From contig DUSJ01000333.1 of assembly GCA_012842645.1 (NCBI GenBank), positions 1 through 6,897 on the forward strand: 6,897 nucleotides of DNA, in the 5' to 3' direction. The notes beneath the pieces are model-generated. The model had not been told where the DNA came from and made no database searches. It saw nothing but the letters and a program-made list of their open reading frames with translations. Origin of the DNA: Clostridiaceae bacterium. Lineage in GTDB: Bacteria; Bacillota; Clostridia; DSM-8532. Made by a program: the position numbers and the translations under genes. Below are positions 1-6,080 of this stretch, in pieces (positions within the stretch are counted from its first letter, which is position 1; each line of letters opens with the position of its first letter).

Positions 1-390
1 CGTCAGAAAGCTCTACCAAAAGGCCAGTCGCTTGTTGAGGCCGCGATCGTTATTCCTGTCATTTTGCTTCTTGTTTTTGGCATCATCGATTTCGGTCTTC
101 TTTTCAACAATTACATACTTATAACCAATGCCTCGAGGGAAGGAGCAAGACTGGCAGCGCTGGGCAGTACTGACGCGGAGGTTGTCGCGGCTGTCCGAGA
201 TATGACAGCCACGCTTGATTCATCAGGATTATCTGTTACTGTAACACCTCATTACAGCCTGAGGGTACGCGGTTCACAGGTCAGGGTTATTGTAACATAC
301 AACGCCAGGCTGGTAACACCGATTATCAACAGGTTTTTTGCCGGCGGAAAAGCGAAACTGCAGGCGGAATCGACCATGCGCGTGGAATAA
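1..390 (+). CDS. tadE: TadE-like pilus assembly pseudopilin (5' partial)
   Basis: The reading frame is open from base 1 to the TAA at 388-390, giving 129 visible residues, and the start lies upstream of the window. A TTG at 64 falls inside the hydrophobic segment and is not the true start. Visible residues 7-13 (KGQSLVE) form a type IV prepilin-like motif: a glycine followed by four residues and a glutamate. A hydrophobic stretch of about 20 residues follows (16-35). Next comes NASREGAR (43-50), the hallmark just after the helix in the TadE family. The remainder is a short beta-rich extracytoplasmic domain ending near MRVE. In characterised Tad systems TadE is a minor pilin-like protein cleaved by the TadV peptidase and needed for pilus formation. 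Its place just before cpaB supports this. A TadF/TadG-type relative is possible, but the motif fits TadE best. Confidence 0.9.
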   Translation, partial: RQKALPKGQSLVEAAIVIPVILLLVFGIIDFGLLFNNYILITNASREGARLAALGSTDAEVVAAVRDMTATLDSSGLSVTVTPHYSLRVRGSQVRVIVTYNARLVTPIINRFFAGGKAKLQAESTMRVE

Positions 391-391
391 A

Positions 392-438
392 CGGTGGCAG
401 GGTCTGAATGCGTGCGGGCACGCCGCCTGGAACCATCG
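392..438 (+). other. imperfect hairpin in the tadE-cpaB gap
   Basis: The outer arm 392-401 pairs with 426-438, with one G-U pair and a three-base bulge at 430-432 (CGGTGG with CCATCG, then CAGG with CCTG). Inside it, GCGTG at 410-414 pairs with CACGC at 419-423 around a four-base loop. The structure ends three bases before the cpaB Shine-Dalgarno sequence. No T-run follows, so it does not look like an intrinsic terminator. It could be an mRNA stability or processing element, or could modulate translation of cpaB. The base pairing is read directly; any function is inference. Confidence 0.45.
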
Positions 439-440
439 GC

Positions 441-447
441 AAGGAGG
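441..447 (+). promoter_or_regulatory. Shine-Dalgarno deciding the cpaB start
   Basis: AAGGAGG lies five bases before the ATG at 453. The in-frame ATG at 408 has no comparable site upstream, and the 15 extra residues it would add are encoded by the hairpin region and do not look like a membrane-protein N-terminus. The start at 453 is therefore preferred. Confidence 0.85.
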
Positions 448-452
448 GTCAT

Positions 453-1262
453 ATGGATAAAAAGATAAATAAAAAAGCGCTTATAGTGTCAATGATCTTT
501 GCCCTCATTTCCTGCGGGCTTGTTTACATATATATAAAGTCACTGAATAAACCGGAAGAAGTAAAAGAAGTTCCGAAAGCAAAACTCCTGGTCGCGGCCA
601 GGGATATCCACGCGGGAGAACAAATCCAGGCAGGCGATATAAAAACCATCGAGATACCGCAGGATGCCATGCCTGAAGGAGTTCTCAACGACAGGGAGAG
701 CATCGAGTCTCATTATGCCATCGAAAAAATAATAACCGGCGAGCCCTTCCGTGGAGAACGACTGACTGAATGGGACAATCTTGCCCTGTCATTCAGTATT
801 CCCAAAGGAAAACGCGCCCTTTCGGTCTACATTGACGAGAATGCGGTTTTTTCCAACCAACTCAGGGTAGGAGACAAAATTGATATCATCGGGCATTACA
901 TAATAGAAACGGAAGACAGATCCATAGAATTTACAAGGATAATCGTCCAGGACATCAGCATACTTGCTATCGGTTCCAACCGTTTGCGAAACAATACAGC
1001 TTCCGGCAGTGAATCTGCCGGATCCGGGTCCTCCGGGAACACCGGGGATTCCGGGCTGCCCGCCACTGTGACATTGCTCGTTACTCCCGAAGAAGCAGAG
1101 ACGATAGCCTTTACCGCGCAATTCGCCGACTTCTCCTTTATTCTCAGGGGTGATAAGGATGAAAGTATAGTTGACACTCCCGGCATCGGTATTGATGATA
1201 TTCTGAAGGGCAGCAGGCTGGAATACCTGACAGCGCAGCCGGAGGAGGAGGGGGAGCAATGA
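453..1262 (+). CDS. cpaB: Flp pilus assembly protein CpaB/RcpC (SAF domain)
   Basis: The protein has 269 residues and starts with a lysine-rich N-terminus and one membrane helix at about 9-27, so most of it should lie outside the membrane. An SAF domain follows at about 43-105, with the typical VAARDIHAGEQI opening and a GEPF..ERL end. The RcpC/CpaB C-terminal domain begins near 113 (SIPKGKRALSV, then LRVGDKIDIIG at 137-147) and runs to about 232. A glycine/serine/asparagine-rich insert at about 176-201 interrupts it. The C-terminus is acidic (PEEEGEQ). In Gram-negative Tad systems RcpC/CpaB works with the outer-membrane secretin; here no secretin gene is adjacent, so its partner is unknown. 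The stop overlaps the next start as ATGA, which implies translational coupling with cpaE. Confidence 0.93.
   Translation: MDKKINKKALIVSMIFALISCGLVYIYIKSLNKPEEVKEVPKAKLLVAARDIHAGEQIQAGDIKTIEIPQDAMPEGVLNDRESIESHYAIEKIITGEPFRGERLTEWDNLALSFSIPKGKRALSVYIDENAVFSNQLRVGDKIDIIGHYIIETEDRSIEFTRIIVQDISILAIGSNRLRNNTASGSESAGSGSSGNTGDSGLPATVTLLVTPEEAETIAFTAQFADFSFILRGDKDESIVDTPGIGIDDILKGSRLEYLTAQPEEEGEQ
1241..1255 (+). promoter_or_regulatory. purine-rich ribosome binding site of cpaE inside cpaB
   Basis: A run of GGAGGAGGAG followed by GGGGAG lies just before the ATG at 1259. It offers several overlapping Shine-Dalgarno registers and also encodes the acidic tail of CpaB. Together with the four-base ATGA overlap it points to coupled, efficient translation of cpaE. 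Confidence 0.75.
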
Positions 1263-2464
1263 CCGAAAACGGAAAAATTAAAGTAGTTATCATAGATGAT
1301 TGCATTGATACAATCAGGCATATAAAAGCACTCCTGGAGTTCAGCGAAAAGACGATCCAGGTCGTGGGAGCCGCCTATGGCGGGAAAGAAGGCGTTAAGC
1401 TTTGCCAGAAACTGAAACCCGATATAGTTCTGATGGATGTCAATATGCCGGACATGGACGGGCTGACGGCAACGAACCTCATAACTTCCAGCCTGCCCGA
1501 TGTCGGGGTCATAATCATGTCGGTACAGTCCGAAAAAGAGTACCTGAAAAAGGCTATGCTGGCCGGGGCGAGGGAATACCTGATAAAGCCTTTTTCGTCC
1601 GACGAACTGGTGTCTTCCATCACCAACGCTTTTGAAGTGCAGAACAGGAGAAAGCACAGCCTGAAGAGCGCGGACCAGGTCATCCAGACGAAAGTGATCA
1701 CTGTATTCAGCACCAAGGGCGGAGTTGGCAAGACTACCATAGCCACCAACCTGGCCGTGGCCCTTGCAAGGAATACCAGGAAAAAGGTCTGCCTTCTCGA
1801 CCTGGACCTGCAGTTCGGCGACGTGGCCGTTATGATGAACCTGATAGTCAAAAACACCATTTATGACCTGGTAAGGGATATAAACAATATCGACTCGGAT
1901 CTTGCCAATGATTACCTTACCATGCATTTCAGCGGTGTCAGCGTACTGCCGGCCCCGCTTAAGCCCGAGTACGCCGAGTATATCGACAACAGGCATGTGG
2001 AGCGTATATTGGCCCTTCTGAACGGAAACTTCCATTACGTGATTGTCGATGTGCCTGCGGCATTCCAGGATATCGTTCTTACAGCGCTTGACAGTTCAGA
2101 GAAGATACTGGTCGTCTCGACACTGGATCTGCCTGCCATCAAAAACATAAAGGTAGGGCTGAATATAATGGAAAACCTCCGGTACAAGGACAAGATAAGC
2201 TTGATTCTGAATAAGGCCAACGAACAGTACGGAGTGAATTATTCCGAGTTCGAGGAGACTGTCGGGTATCCCATATGGGAGAGCATCCCAGAGGACAGCA
2301 GCACCGTTATAACAAGCGCCAACAAGGGCATCCCCTTTGTTATGTCGAGGGTCGATACCAGGGTTGCCAGGGCTGTCATGCGCATGGCTGACAGACTGCA
2401 CAGCGGCAGTGAATCTCCTGCCGTGGAGAAAAAGGCTGCTGTTTGGAAAGTGTTCCATTTTTAA
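1259..2464 (+). CDS. cpaE: CpaE/TadZ: receiver domain fused to ParA/MinD-like ATPase
   Basis: The protein has 401 residues. Residues about 6-128 form a CheY-like receiver: acidic pair D13-D14, phospho-acceptor D60 in LMDVNMPDMDG, S88 in the switch Ser/Thr position and K110 followed by P111. All phosphorylation residues are present. After a short basic linker (about 128-144), a MinD/ParA ATPase occupies about 145-385. It has a complete deviant Walker A KGGVGKTT (153-160, signature K153 and catalytic K158), the DLDLQFGD strand (181-188) and a switch II/Walker B like VIVDVPA (262-267). The C-terminus ends in the hydrophobic WKVFHF. In characterised systems TadZ/CpaE localises at the pole and sets the site of Tad assembly. 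Many relatives have degenerate receivers or Walker motifs, while here both look intact, so phosphorylation-dependent control is plausible but inferred. A 93-base gap with a repeat follows before cpaF. Confidence 0.95.
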   Translation: MTENGKIKVVIIDDCIDTIRHIKALLEFSEKTIQVVGAAYGGKEGVKLCQKLKPDIVLMDVNMPDMDGLTATNLITSSLPDVGVIIMSVQSEKEYLKKAMLAGAREYLIKPFSSDELVSSITNAFEVQNRRKHSLKSADQVIQTKVITVFSTKGGVGKTTIATNLAVALARNTRKKVCLLDLDLQFGDVAVMMNLIVKNTIYDLVRDINNIDSDLANDYLTMHFSGVSVLPAPLKPEYAEYIDNRHVERILALLNGNFHYVIVDVPAAFQDIVLTALDSSEKILVVSTLDLPAIKNIKVGLNIMENLRYKDKISLILNKANEQYGVNYSEFEETVGYPIWESIPEDSSTVITSANKGIPFVMSRVDTRVARAVMRMADRLHSGSESPAVEKKAAVWKVFHF

Positions 2465-2475
2465 GGATCGTATTG

Positions 2476-2530
2476 TGTCATTCTGAGGTAGCATAGCGAC
2501 CGAAGAATTTCAGGATTGATTGCAGAATGA
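2476..2530 (+). repeat. possible dispersed palindromic intergenic repeat
   Basis: The stretch opens with TGTCATTCTGAGG, continues through an AGCATAGCGAC core to GAAGAATTTC (2502-2511), and ends with CAGAATGA (2523-2530). The first and last parts form a perfect eight-base inverted repeat: TCATTCTG at 2478-2485 and CAGAATGA at 2523-2530. A second possible pairing is ATTCT (2480-2484) with AGAAT (2504-2508). From memory, this layout resembles a short motif seen repeatedly between genes in many bacterial genomes (TGTCATTCTGAG, then GCGA, then GAAGAAT). I cannot count copies from one window, so the call as a repeat rests on that recollection plus the palindrome. Confidence 0.55.
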
Positions 2531-2557
2531 TTTGATTGGACTCAGGGAGGGTAAAAA

Positions 2558-3916
2558 ATGGGTCTTCTTGAAAGACTGTCAATGGACAGGGAAGAAGAAC
2601 ACAAGAAAGGTCTCGCGGTCATATCTGCAGGCCAGAAAGATGATCATAAAACCGATCCGTATAAAGAACTGAAGGCAAGGATATTCGACAGGGTAGTGGA
2701 AGAAGTGAAAATCTCCAATGACGATAACGGCGACATGACCGCCGTTGAGGAGGAGATCCGCGGCATTGTAAACAGCGTGATAGAAAGCGAAGCCCCGTAT
2801 CTGACAAGAAACGAAAGGAACGCCATTTCAAGGGACATTATAAACGAGACTATCGGGTACGGTCCCATCACTCCCCTTCTTAACGATCCCCAGGTAAATG
2901 AAGTTATGGTCAATTCTCCTTCCCAGGTATATGTCGAGCGCGGCGGAAAGCTTGAGCTCAGCGGAGTGACCTTCAGGGACAATGCCCATATCATGCACAT
3001 AATCGAAAGGATCGTCGCTCCCCTTGGAAGGCGTATCGACGAAAGTTCCCCCATGGTGGACGCGAGGCTTCCCAACGGATCCCGTGTCAATATAATCATC
3101 CCTCCCCTTGCCCTGAACGGGCCTGCCATAACCATAAGAAAGTTCTCGGACAAACCCTTTACCGTCAATGACCTGATAAGGTTCGGGACCATGACACCCG
3201 AAGTGGCCCAGTTCCTGAGGGCATGCGTCGAAGCCCGCCTCAACATCGTGGTATCGGGCGGCACAGGAAGCGGCAAGACCACCACCCTTAACGTGATATC
3301 TTCGTTTATCCCTCCGGACGAGCGGATTATAACAATAGAGGATGCAGCGGAACTCCAGCTTCACCAGGAGCATGTTGTGAGACTGGAGACCCGCCCGCCC
3401 AATATAGAGGGCAAAGGGACCGTGACCATAAGGGATCTTGTAAGGAACTCGCTTCGAATGAGACCTGACAGGATAGTCGTAGGCGAGGTCAGGTCGGGGG
3501 AAGCCCTTGATATGCTCCAGGCAATGAATACCGGACATGATGGTTCCCTGACTACAGGCCATGCCAATTCCCCGCGTGACATGCTGTCACGCCTTGAGAC
3601 CATGGTCCTGATGGCAGGGATGGATCTGCCCGTAAAAGCGATACGCGAACAGATTGCTTCCGCCATCGATCTTATTGTCCAACAGTCGCGCATGAAAGAC
3701 GGAAGCAGGAAGATAACCCATATAACCGAGGTAGCCGGTATGGAAGGCGATGTCATAACGCTACAGGACATTTTTGTCTACCGCGAGGAAGGACCTGACA
3801 GCGCGGGCCGAAGGACAGGGAAGCTGGTGCCTACGGGACTGATCCCTTCTTTCATGGACAAGCTTTCGAAGACCAGCGTCGCTGTTTCGCCCGAACTGTT
3901 TTCAACAGGTTTTTAG
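2558..3916 (+). CDS. cpaF: CpaF/TadA-family secretion ATPase
   Basis: The protein has 452 residues, a usual size for the family. A variable charged N-terminus (about 1-60) is followed by the N-terminal domain (about 65-200), which carries YGPITPLL, NEVMVNSP and VDARLPNGSRV, typical of CpaF/TadA/VirB11-like ATPases. The RecA-like C-terminal domain holds every motif: Walker A GGTGSGKT (234-241), the Asp box around E261-D262 in TIEDAAEL, Walker B RPDRIVVGEVR (302-312) and the His box GHDGSLTTGHANS (326-338 region, H327 and H335). It should be a cytoplasmic hexamer powering pilus assembly through TadB and TadC, and in some systems retraction. A Shine-Dalgarno GGGAGGG at 2545-2551 sits six bases before the ATG. 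The intergenic repeat lies just upstream. Nothing is missing or truncated. Confidence 0.98.
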   Translation: MGLLERLSMDREEEHKKGLAVISAGQKDDHKTDPYKELKARIFDRVVEEVKISNDDNGDMTAVEEEIRGIVNSVIESEAPYLTRNERNAISRDIINETIGYGPITPLLNDPQVNEVMVNSPSQVYVERGGKLELSGVTFRDNAHIMHIIERIVAPLGRRIDESSPMVDARLPNGSRVNIIIPPLALNGPAITIRKFSDKPFTVNDLIRFGTMTPEVAQFLRACVEARLNIVVSGGTGSGKTTTLNVISSFIPPDERIITIEDAAELQLHQEHVVRLETRPPNIEGKGTVTIRDLVRNSLRMRPDRIVVGEVRSGEALDMLQAMNTGHDGSLTTGHANSPRDMLSRLETMVLMAGMDLPVKAIREQIASAIDLIVQQSRMKDGSRKITHITEVAGMEGDVITLQDIFVYREEGPDSAGRRTGKLVPTGLIPSFMDKLSKTSVAVSPELFSTGF

Positions 3917-4030
3917 CGGCATGCAGGCTCTCGTTTAAAGCAAAATTCAACTGCTCCTACGGAGGCAATTCAGATCTGAACAGCATGCCCGTAGAGGAAA
4001 CGGTCCCCAAAATACAGGCTAAATTTTTTT
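3917..4030 (+). other. potentially structured cpaF-tadB intercistronic region
   Basis: The gap between the cpaF stop and the tadB ATG is 141 bases. Directly after the stop, GGCATGC (3918-3924) can pair with GCATGCC (3983-3989). The enclosed loop holds a small hairpin, TGCTCC (3952-3957) with GGA-G-GCA (3961-3967, one bulged G) around TAC, and a perfect 12-base palindrome TTCAGATCTGAA (3969-3980). An alternative stem, CCGT (3989-3992) with ACGG (4000-4003), shares one base with the main stem. A run of seven T follows at 4024-4030, about 20 bases past the nearest stem, which is too far for a standard terminator. I do not recognise a known riboswitch class. The gap could be an attenuator or an mRNA processing region, or just spacer. 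Confidence 0.35.
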
Positions 4031-4057
4031 CACACAGTCCCTGAGAGGAGGATTTTA

Positions 4058-5032
4058 ATGAAATTGCCGATATTGCCCGTATTGATCGTTCTTGGCATAT
4101 CCCTGTGGGTACTTCTTTACCAGGTTTTCTGCCTGTTCAGGAAGGAAAAGTATACCAGCCGAATAAAGCTTTATACAGGACAGCTTGAAACCGCAGGCAG
4201 GGATGAAAAGCAAAAAAGGCATGAGAATTACCGGCAGGGACTGGGCATGCTGGCAAGGAGCATCGAAAAGGCAGGAATTCTTGCCGGGTACAAGGCCAAT
4301 ATCAGGAAAAAGCTGGTCAGGGCAAATATACTGATGAAACCTGAAGAGTTTATTTCAATAAGCCTGATAGTCCTGTGCGTCTTTGCATTCCTCGGTATCC
4401 TCCTGTCGGGAAATATCCTGATCATTGCCATAATGGCCGTTATAGGATGGTTCGCTCCGCTTTTCATACTGAACAGGAAAATCACAAAACGGATGAAAAT
4501 CCTGAATAACCAGCTCGGAGATACCATCGCGATACTGTCGAACGCCCTTAAGGCCGGCCACAGCTTTTTCCAGGCGGTCGACTCCGTATGCCGCGAACTG
4601 AAAGGTCCGATGGCAGATGAATTTTCAAAGCTGCAGAAAGAAATAAGCCTTGGAGTCAATACCGAAACTGCCCTTGAAAACATGGTTAACCGGGTTGGCA
4701 GCGATGACCTGGAACTCATGGTAACGGCAGTCCTGATCCAGCGGCAGATTGGCGGAAACCTGGCCGAGATCCTGGATAACATATCCGAAACGATCCGCCT
4801 GAGGATAAGGGCAAAAGGGGAGATCAGGACCATGACAGCCCAGGGACGCATGTCCGGCTGGATCATTACACTGCTTCCGCTTTTTCTCGCATTGGCTGTC
4901 AGTATCATAAACCCGGACCAGATGCGAGTCCTGGTGACCCATCCCATAGGAATCATAATGATAGTTTTGGCCCTGGTTATGGAATTCATGGGAATATACA
5001 TGGTCCGGAAGATCATCAACATAGAGGTTTAG
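4058..5032 (+). CDS. tadB: TadB, type II/IV secretion system F-like platform protein
   Basis: The protein has 324 residues. Hydrophobic segments lie at about 5-26, 98-117, 119-138, 267-284 and 296-316. The T2SSF domain spans about 150-280: LGDTIAILSNALKAGHSF (153-170), the REL..P segment near 179-184, and IGGNLAEILDNISETIR (231-247), which are typical of the TadB family. A charged cytoplasmic region (about 27-95) links the first helix to the next pair. TadB pairs with TadC to form the inner-membrane platform on which CpaF acts. AGGAGG at 4046-4051, six bases before the ATG, supports this start. The gene follows cpaF after a 141-base gap and is tightly linked to tadC seven bases downstream. 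Confidence 0.95.
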   Translation: MKLPILPVLIVLGISLWVLLYQVFCLFRKEKYTSRIKLYTGQLETAGRDEKQKRHENYRQGLGMLARSIEKAGILAGYKANIRKKLVRANILMKPEEFISISLIVLCVFAFLGILLSGNILIIAIMAVIGWFAPLFILNRKITKRMKILNNQLGDTIAILSNALKAGHSFFQAVDSVCRELKGPMADEFSKLQKEISLGVNTETALENMVNRVGSDDLELMVTAVLIQRQIGGNLAEILDNISETIRLRIRAKGEIRTMTAQGRMSGWIITLLPLFLALAVSIINPDQMRVLVTHPIGIIMIVLALVMEFMGIYMVRKIINIEV

Positions 5033-5045
5033 GGGTGGTATGATG
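5031..5045 (+). promoter_or_regulatory. tadC translation start region with tandem ATG codons
   Basis: The purine-rich AGGGGTGG (5031-5038) overlaps the tadB stop codon and precedes two adjacent in-frame ATG codons at 5040 and 5043. Counting from AGGGG, the second ATG has the better spacing (seven bases against four). The choice changes the protein by one methionine only. The site suggests coupling of tadC to tadB translation. Confidence 0.6.
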
Positions 5046-5966
5046 GAAGCGGCATTGCTGACGCTCATGTTTATATCGTTTTTATGCCTGTCCTATAACC
5101 TGCTTACCGTGAAAGATCGCAGGAAGAGCAGTATCTCTGTGCGCCTCGAATATATCAAAAACCAGGACGGACATAACGAACCCGCCGACGAGCTAAGCTT
5201 GTCCTTCAAAGAGCGCGTGATAAAACCTATGCTTGATAATATCGGCAAGGCCATGATGAAGCTTGCGCCCCGTGAAATGATATCCGGCCTGGAGGAGAAA
5301 ATCACAATGGCCGGCAGGCCGAACAACTGGAGCGTCAGGAACTGGCTTGGTTTCCAGGCTTACCTTGTTTTTGGGCTTCCGGCACTGATCCTTGTATTGT
5401 TCCTCCAGTTCAGGATTGACCTTAAAAACCTGGCCCTGTTTCTTCCGGCATCAGTCCTGATAGGCCTGCTGTTTCCCAACATGGTTCTCAACAGCAGGAT
5501 ACGCAAACGCCAGGCTGAAGTGTCAAAAACCCTTCCCGATATCATGGATCTGCTGACCGTGAGTGTCGAGGCCGGCCTGACATTCGATTCCGCCCTTGCC
5601 AAAGTGGTTGAAAAAGCTCCCGGTGGCACTTTGGCCAGTGAGTTTGAGACAGCGCTCCAGGAAATAAAAGTGGGAAAATCAAAAAAGGAAGCGCTTTACC
5701 AGATGGCCGACAGGATAGGGGTACAGGATTTCAGAAGCTTTGTGGGAGCCGTGATACAGGCTGACCAGCTTGGCGTAAGCCTCGGAAATGTGCTCAGGAT
5801 ACAGTCTGAGCAGATAAGGCAGAACAGAAAACAGCGAATATCGGAAAAGGCTATGAAAGCCCCTGTAAAGATGCTGATCCCCATGGTGGTGTTTATTTTT
5901 CCTTCGATTTTTATTGTGCTGCTGGGACCTGTGGTTATCAACCTTATAGAAATGTTCTCAAAATAA
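5040..5966 (+). CDS. tadC: TadC, type II/IV secretion system F-like platform protein
   Basis: The protein has 308 residues (307 if the second ATG at 5043 is used). Hydrophobic segments lie at about 4-22, 104-123, 130-150 and 277-301. The T2SSF domain covers about 165-290 and begins with the TadC hallmark LPDIMDLLTVSVEAGLTFD (165-183). It continues with LQEIKVGKSKKEAL (206-219) and QLGVSLGNVLRIQSEQIR (243-260). Residues 55-100 contain an amphipathic region and the AGRPNNWS segment common in TadC proteins. It forms the inner-membrane platform with TadB. It starts seven bases after the tadB stop, so the two are almost certainly cotranscribed. It appears to be the last Tad gene in the window. The next gene is separated by 114 bases and encodes a different kind of protein. 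Confidence 0.95.
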   Translation: MMEAALLTLMFISFLCLSYNLLTVKDRRKSSISVRLEYIKNQDGHNEPADELSLSFKERVIKPMLDNIGKAMMKLAPREMISGLEEKITMAGRPNNWSVRNWLGFQAYLVFGLPALILVLFLQFRIDLKNLALFLPASVLIGLLFPNMVLNSRIRKRQAEVSKTLPDIMDLLTVSVEAGLTFDSALAKVVEKAPGGTLASEFETALQEIKVGKSKKEALYQMADRIGVQDFRSFVGAVIQADQLGVSLGNVLRIQSEQIRQNRKQRISEKAMKAPVKMLIPMVVFIFPSIFIVLLGPVVINLIEMFSK

Positions 5967-5975
5967 ATCTCTCAG

Positions 5976-5991
5976 GTTGTTTTTAAACAAC
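5976..5991 (+). other. short AT-rich inverted repeat after tadC
   Basis: GTTGTTT (5976-5982) and AAACAAC (5985-5991) form a seven-base inverted repeat with two bases between, nine bases after the tadC stop. It is AT-rich and is not followed by a T-run, so it is a poor intrinsic terminator. It might be a weak 3' end structure or a protein-binding palindrome. Confidence 0.3.
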
Positions 5992-6006
5992 GGGATATGC
6001 TAAAAT
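5977..6006 (+). promoter_or_regulatory. candidate promoter for the sensor gene
   Basis: An extended -10 candidate, TGC followed by TAAAAT (5998-6006), lies 18 bases after a weak -35-like TTGTTT (5977-5982) that overlaps the inverted repeat. The 114-base gap is the most AT-rich intergenic stretch in the window by eye, which favours a separate promoter here. The match is modest and the downstream gene could still be read through from the tad operon. Confidence 0.3.
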
Positions 6007-6080
6007 AATACTAAATAACAGAATCATTTACATTGAGAAGTCGATTTTAAAGTACAAAAGTTAAAACCGGGGGATTAAGG

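Noticed and set aside
896..2035. A 379-codon open frame on the minus strand under cpaB and cpaE.
   Set aside because: It lies antisense to two well-recognised genes, crosses their boundary, and its product has no recognisable domain. It is explained by codon bias of the plus-strand genes.
2828..3562. A 244-codon open frame on the minus strand within cpaF.
   Set aside because: It is fully antisense to a highly conserved ATPase gene with all motifs intact, and its translation is rich in His, Tyr and Gly as expected of a shadow frame.
4000..4030. An intrinsic terminator ending in the T7 run upstream of tadB.
   Set aside because: The nearest stem (CCGT/ACGG) is only four pairs and ends about 20 bases before the T-run, so it does not form a standard terminator.
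3919..4044. An open stretch of 41 codons in the cpaF-tadB gap, with an ATG at 3985 giving a 19-residue peptide.
   Set aside because: There is no Shine-Dalgarno sequence before the ATG, the peptide is very short and shows no recognisable feature. The base pairing in the gap is the stronger signal.
4228..5022. A 264-codon open frame on the minus strand within tadB.
   Set aside because: It mirrors the tadB coding sequence and has no domain I recognise. The hydrophobic look comes from the complement of TadB membrane helices.
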